Source of the DNA: Pseudoxanthomonas kalamensis DSM 18571
GTDB taxonomy: Bacteria > Pseudomonadota > Gammaproteobacteria > Xanthomonadales > Xanthomonadaceae
Assembly (NCBI RefSeq): GCF_010211745.1
Contig: NZ_PDWQ01000002.1
Coordinates: 186,001 to 250,000, forward strand
DNA length: 64,000 bases
Direction: 5' to 3'
Within the stretch, counting starts at the first letter, position 1. Every line of letters begins with the position of its first letter. Shown here in pieces: positions 8,501 to 14,880 of this stretch. Position numbers and translations under genes: made by a program. The notes beneath the pieces are model-generated. The model saw only the letters and a program-made list of their open reading frames with translations. It was not told where the DNA came from and searched no databases.

Positions 8501-9565
8501 CTATTTGCAGGGTGTGTCGTCCGGGACCGGCAGGCCACGCTTGCGTGCGAATTCACGCATTTCCTCGGCGAGTTGCTCGCACGACATTTCGCCGCGCATC
8601 GCCCGGCGACCGATGTCCGTGGATTCCTCGATGCCCTGGGTGGTAAACGCAGTGACCAATGGGTAGCTACCGGTATCGAAGCTGCGCTGCTGCATGCGGA
8701 AGTCCAGCAGCTGGCAGGTGATGTCGCCGCCGTCCGTGTCGGCCCCCTCGTGCACGACGTAGCGGGCCACGCGGTTGACCTGGGCCAGGTAGTCCTTGAA
8801 CAACCCCGAGCAGAATCCGAGCCAAGGCTGCTCGGTCGGCACGGTGCTGGGCACGTTGTCGTACCACAGCGTCATCGTGCTGCCTTCGTAAGCAGTCCCG
8901 CGCATGTCGCTGGTATTCGGAACCGGCGTGGCCATCGCCGTCGGCGGGGTGTTCGCGACACTACGCAGGAATTCGTTCATGTTGCCGTAGTCCAGCGACC
9001 AGTTGGTCGCACCCGGAGTCGCATCGCCGCCGGCCTGGATGCAGGCTTTACCGTATTCGACCGATTGTCCGCACATCAGCGCGTTGCCGGCACCGCGCAG
9101 TACGGCGAATTCGTAGGTGACGCCGGGAATGGCCTGCCCGCCCATCGCCTGCCTTATGCTCTCGAGGTCGAACAGGCCGATGCTGCCATCGGCAGTATTG
9201 ACGTAATAGTTGATTTCGCCGTTGGCGAGGTGACTATCGACATGCTCGCGAATGGCCAGGTCGAATTTGTAGATGCCAATCGGTTCGTCCGGATTGGGCG
9301 AAAAGCTGCTGGCAGCGGCAAATGCCTCGCGGTAGCTGCGCATCGCTGCATCGTTCGGGTCGACACCCTCACCCGCGCCGTCCGTATCCGTCGCCGAAGC
9401 TGATGCAGAGTCGTCCGTGCTCGCAAGCAGGGTCGGGCGGTGTTCCGGATCCCCAAGCCAATCACGCACGCCGGCAGGCAACGGAATCACCCCGGTCCAT
9501 GCCAGTGCCATAGCACCAACGAGCAATGCGCCGGAGCCAAGCACGATGGCGAGGCCACGCCTCAC
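8501..9565 (-). CDS. Membrane-anchored protein of unknown function
   Basis: This is a 354-residue protein with one N-terminal hydrophobic segment (about 4-24) that could be a signal anchor, then a Ser/Asp/Thr-rich linker (about 47-70) and a periplasmic-type domain rich in Tyr and Asn with about six Cys. I recognise no family. The start is GTG at 9565, which overlaps the stop of a 20-codon reading frame as GTGA, so translation may be coupled. It belongs to the minus-strand exported-protein run, 172 bp after the gene at 9738, with no sigma-motif promoter of its own; it may depend on read-through or a separate promoter. Confidence 0.7.
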   Translation of the reverse strand: MRRGLAIVLGSGALLVGAMALAWTGVIPLPAGVRDWLGDPEHRPTLLASTDDSASASATDTDGAGEGVDPNDAAMRSYREAFAAASSFSPNPDEPIGIYKFDLAIREHVDSHLANGEINYYVNTADGSIGLFDLESIRQAMGGQAIPGVTYEFAVLRGAGNALMCGQSVEYGKACIQAGGDATPGATNWSLDYGNMNEFLRSVANTPPTAMATPVPNTSDMRGTAYEGSTMTLWYDNVPSTVPTEQPWLGFCSGLFKDYLAQVNRVARYVVHEGADTDGGDITCQLLDFRMQQRSFDTGSYPLVTAFTTQGIEESTDIGRRAMRGEMSCEQLAEEMREFARKRGLPVPDDTPCK

Positions 9566-9624
9566 GACCGCGTTCCCGTCACGATGCCACGGGTGGACAG
9601 GTTGCGGCCTTCATGTGTCTTCAT
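9562..9624 (-). CDS. Possible 20-residue leader peptide coupled to the next gene
   Basis: An ATG at 9624 is preceded by a strong AGGAG at 7-nt spacing and opens a 20-codon frame (MKTHEGRNLSTRGIVTGTRS). Its TGA overlaps the GTG start of the 354-residue gene as GTGA. The downstream GTG has only a weak ribosome binding site, so the small frame could carry ribosomes to it. The peptide is polar and has no signal sequence. It may be a coupling device or chance. Confidence 0.4.
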   Translation of the reverse strand: MKTHEGRNLSTRGIVTGTRS

Positions 9625-9737
9625 CGAAATTCTCCTGCCCACCGACGCAAGTTGCATCGCCGAGTGGAACTGCCACAGTGATCGCATCCCCTGCCGACAC
9701 CCCATGTGACCCGGGACACGCGATATCAACCGTCCAT

Positions 9738-10598
9738 CTAGCGGGATCGGGGCATCCATGCAGGGTTGCCGTACACGACCCTGCCGCCGGCATCGAAGGT
9801 GAACACCTGCCCTTCGGACACGACCCCGGCGTCGTTCACGAAAAAGACGTAACCGAGATGGTTGTCCTCGGTACCTGCATCGTCGCGGGCCCTGATGCCG
9901 GCGATCAGCGTGTAATAGCGGTTGGTTTCCAGGTTCAGGGGCTGCGTCACCTGACGGCGCGCCAGCGTTGCCGAGCCCAACGGGGTGCGAACCGAAATGC
10001 GCTCGGCGCGCGAATGTTCGAGTACGGCATTGATCGTCACGAGCTGCCCCGGCGCCAGCCCTCCGGCAACGTTGGACACGCCAGCGCCCTCGACATGAGC
10101 CGATTCCCAGGCCGGCGTCTGCGACTGCGACCTTCCGATCACCGCCGTCGAGTGGGAGACGCCGGACAGCCAGCCGGACAGCCAGCTCGAGCTGCGAGCG
10201 ACCGGCCGCCCCCGCTCCAGCCTGAAAAGGACCGCATCGTCGAAGCCCCAGCGCATCCGACCCCGGTTGCTGACCTTCGCACCGATGGAAAATGCCTGAA
10301 TCTTGTGGTTCTTGATCTTCGCCGCCGGCACGGCCAACCCGCTGATGGCGAGGTTGAAGTCCGGGTCGGTGCGCGTTCGCACGTGTACCACGGCAGGCGA
10401 GGCGTCTTCGGGCGAAGTGGACTGCGTCGGCGGTGCCGGCTTCAGTTCACTGGAAATCTGCCGACCCGCCAATGGCTTGCTTTTCAACACCGGCTTTACG
10501 GCAGGCGATTTTTCCTGTGCACTGGCGAACACGGGCAACAGCAGCGCCAGGATCGTCGCCAGAAAGCAAACCTGGGTTCGGGACTGCATGGATTCCAT
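9738..10598 (-). CDS. Exported protein with a CARDB-like region, unknown function
   Basis: This is a 286-residue predicted secreted protein. MESMQSRTQ is followed by a hydrophobic core and a cleavage-like FASA/Q near residue 28, then a Lys/Pro-rich linker. The mature part contains a CARDB/APHP-like beta-sandwich stretch (FNLAISGLAVP to AFSIGAKVSNRG), a pattern also seen in the exported protein at 14200. The ATG at 10598 is supported by AGGAGGAG upstream. It lies 34 bp after the lipoprotein gene at 10633, so it is probably in the OmpA-lipoprotein operon. Function unknown. Confidence 0.72.
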   Translation of the reverse strand: MESMQSRTQVCFLATILALLLPVFASAQEKSPAVKPVLKSKPLAGRQISSELKPAPPTQSTSPEDASPAVVHVRTRTDPDFNLAISGLAVPAAKIKNHKIQAFSIGAKVSNRGRMRWGFDDAVLFRLERGRPVARSSSWLSGWLSGVSHSTAVIGRSQSQTPAWESAHVEGAGVSNVAGGLAPGQLVTINAVLEHSRAERISVRTPLGSATLARRQVTQPLNLETNRYYTLIAGIRARDDAGTEDNHLGYVFFVNDAGVVSEGQVFTFDAGGRVVYGNPAWMPRSR

Positions 10599-10632
10599 TC
10601 GACTCCTCCTGCGCCTCCAGTCGGGCACCTGT

Positions 10633-11229
10633 CTATTTGCGGTACTTGGCGATCAACGCGTTCGCCACCTTCTGTGCGTTTTCTCCGGCCGTCTTGCGGT
10701 CGGTCACCGTCACCCTCTTGTTGGCGGCGCCGAAGACCAGCGTGTCGAAACTCAGCCGGAAATACCGGTCGTAGTCCGGGTTGTAGATGAACAACCAGCC
10801 CCGCGGCTTGTGCATGGCCAGAACGTTGTCACCGGTCGCATCCGGCACGGCCGACAGCAGCCCGGTCTGGTCCTTGCGCATGTCGTCGATTGCACGCCGG
10901 ACTTCGGCTCGGGCCATCTCGCCGGTACGGAAAAGCAGCGGGCTTTTGCTGCCATCGACCAGGTTGATCACATAGCGGCAACCATCCGCTTCAACATTGC
11001 CCGCCGGGATGGACAGCGCAGCCGCGACCTCTTCGGTGGAGAGGAACGGGCAAGCCCCTTCGGCCAGCGAGAACAGGTCGGAGTAGTCACCACTTTGCGG
11101 ACGCGCTGCGCCATCGCTCCCGACATCTGCAACCTTGGCGGGGGACACGTCCGCCTCTGGCGTGGCCTGCTTGCCGCAGGCCAGCAACGATCCGAACAGC
11201 AACAGGGCAAGCAGGAGTTTGGTCTTCAT
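10633..11229 (-). CDS. Lipoprotein of unknown function
   Basis: This is a 198-residue predicted lipoprotein: MKTKLLLALLLFGSLLAC has a classical lipobox (LLAC, Cys18). The mature part has ACPFLSTEEVAAAL followed by a second Cys (DGCRYVI), a pattern seen in small lipoproteins whose paired cysteines may form a disulfide, and it ends with a Lys-rich helix. It lies 34 bp behind the OmpA-domain gene and 34 bp before the next exported protein, so all three probably share the promoter at 12452-12483. No enzymatic motif is visible. Confidence 0.75.
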   Translation of the reverse strand: MKTKLLLALLLFGSLLACGKQATPEADVSPAKVADVGSDGAARPQSGDYSDLFSLAEGACPFLSTEEVAAALSIPAGNVEADGCRYVINLVDGSKSPLLFRTGEMARAEVRRAIDDMRKDQTGLLSAVPDATGDNVLAMHKPRGWLFIYNPDYDRYFRLSFDTLVFGAANKRVTVTDRKTAGENAQKVANALIAKYRK

Positions 11230-11263
11230 GTCGACTCCGTGGTCCTGAAGTTAAAGACAGGCA

Positions 11264-12406
11264 TCACTGCTTGACCAGTTCCACCCGCCGGTTCTGCGCG
11301 CGGCCGTCCTCGGTGTCGTTGCTGGCCACCGGCACGCTGCTGCCGACGCCTTGCGCGCTCAATCGCGTGGCGGCCACGCCTTGCGCAATCAGCGCCTTGC
11401 GCACACTGTCGGCGCGCTGCTGCGACAGCTTCATGTTGGTCGCCGCGTTGCCGGTGCTGTCGGTATGCCCGACCACCAGCAGCTTGAGCTGCGGTTGCTG
11501 GCCCATCAGGATCACGACCTGTTCCAGCGAGGCATCGGATTCGGCCTTCAGGCTGGCCTTGCCGGTATCGAAGAAAATTCCGTCCAGGGTAACCTTGCCG
11601 CTTGCGGCCAAGCCCGCGGCCAGCGCGTCGGCGGAAACCCCGACCATGCCGGTATCCATCGCCGCGCTTTCCAGCACGTGCACGTAGGCGATGCTCGGAT
11701 TCACCCCGACCGAGACATAGGCGGTTCCGCCGCCGTAACCGACCCTGCCGGTGAAATAGCGTACATCGCCGCCGATGCCGAGGTTCATGCCGTTGATCTC
11801 GCCCCAACCCGGCGAACCCTTGGTCGTCGAACCCGTAGTGCCGCAGTTTTCGCGTTTCACGCACTCGTAGTCCACCTGGAAGCCTTGCGCAACCAAGGCA
11901 TTGCGATAGTTGCTGATGACCTCGAAGGTCGAACGCCCCTTCGGGTTGTTGTATTTCAACCGGGTCAGGGTGCCTTCCAGGCGTTCGGTCAGGTTTACCT
12001 TGTCCTTCCAGCCGACGATGCGGTAGTACTCGTTGTAGTCGTCATACTTGCGCTCCTTGCGCTTGGATCCTTGGTACGGCGTGATCAGCGGGTGGTCCCC
12101 GCCCGGATCGACGGATGCGACCGCACCGCCAGCTGAATCCGAATAGCCGGCGCCCGAGCCGTCATCGTAAATCTCGACTTCCTGACCTTGCTGCCTGGCC
12201 AGCTTGATGCACTCCTCGTCCCCCAGCGCGCAGCGCGCGACCTTGCGCGACTGCTCGTCGACCTTCTGCTCGACTTCGCTCTTGGCGGCGTTTTCGGCGA
12301 TCTTCTTCAGCCGATCGAGCCAGCTCTGCGCCGACGCCGTGGATGGTGCGGCCAGCGCGATGGCGAACGGCAGCAGGAAGGCGGCAATACGGACACGGTG
12401 GTGCAT
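11264..12406 (-). CDS. OmpA-domain outer-membrane protein with a DUF4892-like N-terminal part
   Basis: This is a 380-residue exported protein. A signal peptide (MHHRVRI, cleaving after STASA near residue 27) precedes a charged helical segment (about 30-75), a middle region resembling DUF4892 (LEGTLTRLKYNNPKGRS, then a pair of Cys in YECVKRENCG), and a C-terminal OmpA domain (about 270-380) with TLDGIFFDTGKASL, VVGHTDSTGN and NRRVELV that should bind peptidoglycan. The upstream frame extension through MSVQAAF reads across the repeated promoter cassette and was rejected; the ATG at 12406 has GAGGA 7 nt upstream. It probably leads an operon with the lipoprotein and the exported protein downstream. 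Confidence 0.85.
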   Translation of the reverse strand: MHHRVRIAAFLLPFAIALAAPSTASAQSWLDRLKKIAENAAKSEVEQKVDEQSRKVARCALGDEECIKLARQQGQEVEIYDDGSGAGYSDSAGGAVASVDPGGDHPLITPYQGSKRKERKYDDYNEYYRIVGWKDKVNLTERLEGTLTRLKYNNPKGRSTFEVISNYRNALVAQGFQVDYECVKRENCGTTGSTTKGSPGWGEINGMNLGIGGDVRYFTGRVGYGGGTAYVSVGVNPSIAYVHVLESAAMDTGMVGVSADALAAGLAASGKVTLDGIFFDTGKASLKAESDASLEQVVILMGQQPQLKLLVVGHTDSTGNAATNMKLSQQRADSVRKALIAQGVAATRLSAQGVGSSVPVASNDTEDGRAQNRRVELVKQ

Positions 12407-12451
12407 GGCAGATTCCTCGGATCGTGGCGCGACCGCGAAGGCCGCTTGTAC

Positions 12452-12483
12452 AGACATTCGAAAATTCAGTGGGAAACAGGCCA
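12452..12483 (-). promoter_or_regulatory. Predicted ECF-sigma promoter (copy 2, before the OmpA-domain gene)
   Basis: Minus-strand TGGCCTGTTT (12483-12474), 12-bp spacer, TCGAATGTCT (12461-12452). The ATG is 46 bp downstream. The sequence from here to the start codon is nearly the same as in front of the genes at 14049 and 14787. Confidence 0.72.
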
Positions 12484-12510
12484 CGCTGGCGCGGCGGCAC
12501 TGTGTTCCGC

Positions 12511-13248
12511 TCAGGGATTGACCGGGGTGATCTCGCAGCCGCCGTAACGATAGCCACTACCGCCCGCTCCCCTGCTTCCGCTTACGGGAATCAGTTGGAT
12601 GGCGCGCTCACGACTTGTGTTCGGCTCGAGCACAAAGCTGACCAGGCTGCCCGGCGCTGGAGGCAAGGGTTGCCAACGACCCGTACCGCCGGTCGAACTC
12701 CCATATTCGCCACGCGGCGAACGTACATAGGAATCCATGGCCACCAGGTTCCCTTCCCCCTCCACATAACACTCCAGCAACAACCAGTCTCTCGGGGCCG
12801 CAGGCAAGTTTGCCAGCAGGATCGAGCGAGCACCTGCAATCTGGCCATACGGCATGCCCTCGCTGGAGTTGTAATCGATTTGGCCGCCGCCACCCATCAT
12901 CATCAGTTGCGCACCGCTGGCTAGGTAAGGCTGCTGTGGCGCCAACAAGATGGAAGGCTTCAATGCACTGGCGCCGACATTCAGACCCCACGCGCGCAGC
13001 GTGGTCAATTTGCGGCGCTGGGTGGCGCTGAGCGGAGGTGGCTTGGGCAACATCAGCGTTTTCGGCGGCGCCGGCACCTTCACGCCGCTGCCGACGGCGG
13101 GAGGCCGGATCTGCGCGGACTGGATGGTCTGTGCCGCCCGTGGCGTGAGGGATTGCGGGCTCTTCACCACCTGCCCGAAGGCGCCCGGCAATGCCAGGGC
13201 AATAACGAGGGACAGCACTGTTGCGCAGATACGGACATGACGATGCAT
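12511..13248 (-). CDS. Exported protein, tandem paralogue of the next gene upstream
   Basis: This is a 245-residue predicted secreted protein. The signal peptide (MHRHVRICATVLSLVIALALPGAFG) is followed by a Pro/Lys segment (VKVPAPPKTLMLPKPPP), then SATQRRKLTTLRAWGLNVGASALKP and a region beginning RDWLLLECY, ending in GCEITPVNP. The same blocks in the same order occur in the gene at 13264, so the two are tandem duplicates. No known domain was recognised. TAGGAG lies 6 nt before the ATG. It follows the paralogue after 15 bp and has no sigma-motif promoter of its own, so it should be co-transcribed. Confidence 0.75.
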   Translation of the reverse strand: MHRHVRICATVLSLVIALALPGAFGQVVKSPQSLTPRAAQTIQSAQIRPPAVGSGVKVPAPPKTLMLPKPPPLSATQRRKLTTLRAWGLNVGASALKPSILLAPQQPYLASGAQLMMMGGGGQIDYNSSEGMPYGQIAGARSILLANLPAAPRDWLLLECYVEGEGNLVAMDSYVRSPRGEYGSSTGGTGRWQPLPPAPGSLVSFVLEPNTSRERAIQLIPVSGSRGAGGSGYRYGGCEITPVNP

Positions 13249-13263
13249 GGCGGACTCCTAGAC

Positions 13264-14049
13264 TCAGGGGTTGACCGGGGTGACTTCGCAGCCACCGAAG
13301 GTGGATACCGGCCTGCGCTTCAGCGTGATCGTGCGTTTGCTTTGCGTACTGGGCACCAACACGAAGCCGACGATTCCTCCCCCTGGCGGCACGTGCCGGG
13401 TATAGCCCCGGATCTGGTTGTCGTCGTACGCGCTGCCATGCCATGACCTTCCCTGCATGTAGGCAGGCGTCGGCGAGTTGGGATGCGTAACCGAAGCAGT
13501 GAGGTCAAAGCCGTCGGGATAATGGTAGCCATCGCCCGCCTCATAGCACTCCACCAGCAACCAATCCCTTGGCGTCGCGGGGATATCCTTGAAGATCACC
13601 ATCGAGTCGACGGCCAGGAGCTTGATCGAACCATAGGGCAGCCCCTCCTTGGAGGCATAGTCGATCGTGGTGCCGCGATCGCTGACCACGCTCATCACCG
13701 CCCCATTGGCCAAATAGGGTTGCTGCGGCGTGAGCAGATAGGACGGCTTCAATGCACTGGCACCGACATTGAGGCCCCAATCGCGCAGTGCGAGCAACTT
13801 GCGCCGCTGGGTGGCGCTGGGCGGCGGCGGCTTGGGCAGCGCCAGTGTTTTCGGCGGTGCCGGTACGCGCACGCCGCTGTGACTGGCGGGCAACTCGACC
13901 TGCGTCGAGCTGATCTGGCTGGACTGGATGGCGCGTGTCGCCTGCGGTGTGAGCGTCTTCTGCGGCAGCTGCTGGGCAATGGCACTGGCCGGCACTGCGG
14001 CAAGGGCAAGCGGCAGCAGGGTGATGGCGATGCGGGCATGACAACGCAT
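13264..14049 (-). CDS. Exported protein of unknown function (paralogue pair, first gene)
   Basis: This is a 261-residue predicted secreted protein with a signal peptide (MRCHARIAITLLPLALAAVPASAIA, cleaving near residue 25). It shares with the next gene a VRVPAPPKTLALPKPPP segment, QRRKLLALRDWGLNVGASALKPS, RDWLLVECYEAG and the C-terminal GCEVTPVNP. The constant Cys close to the C terminus may form a disulfide or an anchor point. The ATG at 14049 has GAGGAG 9 nt upstream; a longer frame starting at 14148 runs through the promoter cassette and was rejected. Confidence 0.77.
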   Translation of the reverse strand: MRCHARIAITLLPLALAAVPASAIAQQLPQKTLTPQATRAIQSSQISSTQVELPASHSGVRVPAPPKTLALPKPPPPSATQRRKLLALRDWGLNVGASALKPSYLLTPQQPYLANGAVMSVVSDRGTTIDYASKEGLPYGSIKLLAVDSMVIFKDIPATPRDWLLVECYEAGDGYHYPDGFDLTASVTHPNSPTPAYMQGRSWHGSAYDDNQIRGYTRHVPPGGGIVGFVLVPSTQSKRTITLKRRPVSTFGGCEVTPVNP

Positions 14050-14096
14050 GGCGCGAACTCCTCGGGTCGTGGCGCGACCGCGAAGGCCGCTTGTAC

Positions 14097-14127
14097 AGAC
14101 ATTCGAAATTCGGCGGGAAACGGGCCA
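14097..14127 (-). promoter_or_regulatory. Predicted ECF-sigma promoter (copy 3, before the paralogue pair)
   Basis: Minus-strand TGGCCCGTTT (14127-14118), 11-bp spacer, TCGAATGTCT (14106-14097), with the ATG 48 bp downstream. It is part of the same repeated cassette of about 80 bp as copies 2 and 4. Confidence 0.72.
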
Positions 14128-14199
14128 AGCGAGCGAAAACGAAGGCATGCGCGCACCTTCATCTGCGCGCGGGAATCCGGCTCCCGGCGCTTCCCGCGA

Positions 14200-14787
14200 T
14201 CAGCGACCGGATTGCAGCAGGCGGATCACCTCCGTGCTGCTCAGGGTCTTCTGGTTGTTGCCGGGGTTGCAGTCGTCGTTGGCCTTGTTGCCGTCAGCGT
14301 AGATGTCCGGGTCGTAGGTGATGGACGCGGTCACGGTATTGGCGAGATTGTTGTAGGGCGCCCAGCGTTCCTGGTCATCGACCTGGCCGCGCTCCTGCCC
14401 GGGCTCGAGCGAGGTGAAGTCGATGCCGGGCAAATTGCGGCCGTTGACGCGAATGGTCAGGCTCTGCTGACCCGTACCGGACGACCAGGCGGTCTTGCCC
14501 AGGTTGCGTACCGTGGCGAATACATCGAAATAGTATTTCCCGTCGGCGGTACGGCGCAGGCGCTGCACGCCCACTTCGGTAATGGCCGGGTCCGGTCCCA
14601 GACATTCGCCAGGCTTGAACAATGGCGGCCTTTTGAGCACGTTGGGCGGGGTCACCTGCTTGGCTGGAATGACAGGCTTGACTGGCTTGACTGGCTTGAC
14701 CAGGGTGGGCTGACTAACCTGGGCGATGGCCACCTGGGCCATGGCCAACGGCAGCAGGACGGTGGCGATGCGGATATGACGATGCAT
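14200..14787 (-). CDS. Exported CARDB-like protein with a KPV-repeat linker
   Basis: This is a 195-residue predicted secreted protein. The signal peptide (MHRHIRIATVLLPLAMAQVAIA) is nearly the same as in the neighbouring exported proteins. A short (VKP)n linker (VKPVKPVKPVIPAK) precedes a beta-sandwich-like domain (EVGVQRLRRTADGKYYFDVFATVRNLG) reminiscent of CARDB/APHP cell-adhesion folds, with two cysteines (C62, C176 approximately). It has its own sigma-motif promoter 48 bp upstream and lies 93 bp downstream of the kinase gene. A role in the envelope or in adhesion is only inferred. Confidence 0.76.
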   Translation of the reverse strand: MHRHIRIATVLLPLAMAQVAIAQVSQPTLVKPVKPVKPVIPAKQVTPPNVLKRPPLFKPGECLGPDPAITEVGVQRLRRTADGKYYFDVFATVRNLGKTAWSSGTGQQSLTIRVNGRNLPGIDFTSLEPGQERGQVDDQERWAPYNNLANTVTASITYDPDIYADGNKANDDCNPGNNQKTLSSTEVIRLLQSGR

Positions 14788-14834
14788 GGCGCGAGTTCCT
14801 CGAATCGTGGCGCGGCTGCAAAGACCGCTTGTCC

Positions 14835-14865
14835 AGACATTCGAAGTTCGACGGGAAACGGGCCA
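14835..14865 (-). promoter_or_regulatory. Predicted ECF-sigma promoter (copy 4, before the CARDB-like gene)
   Basis: Minus-strand TGGCCCGTTT (14865-14856), 11-bp spacer, TCGAATGTCT (14844-14835), with the ATG 48 bp downstream. It lies in the 93-bp gap behind the kinase gene, so the exported gene can be expressed apart from the kinase. Confidence 0.72.
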
Positions 14866-14880
14866 CGCCGGTGCGCCGTG

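Noticed and set aside
12407-12484. N-terminal extension (MSVQAAFAVAPR-like) of the OmpA-domain gene, also seen before the paralogue pair
   Set aside because: It reads through the repeated promoter and leader cassette; its similarity between genes comes from the duplicated DNA, and a signal peptide starts at the internal ATG.
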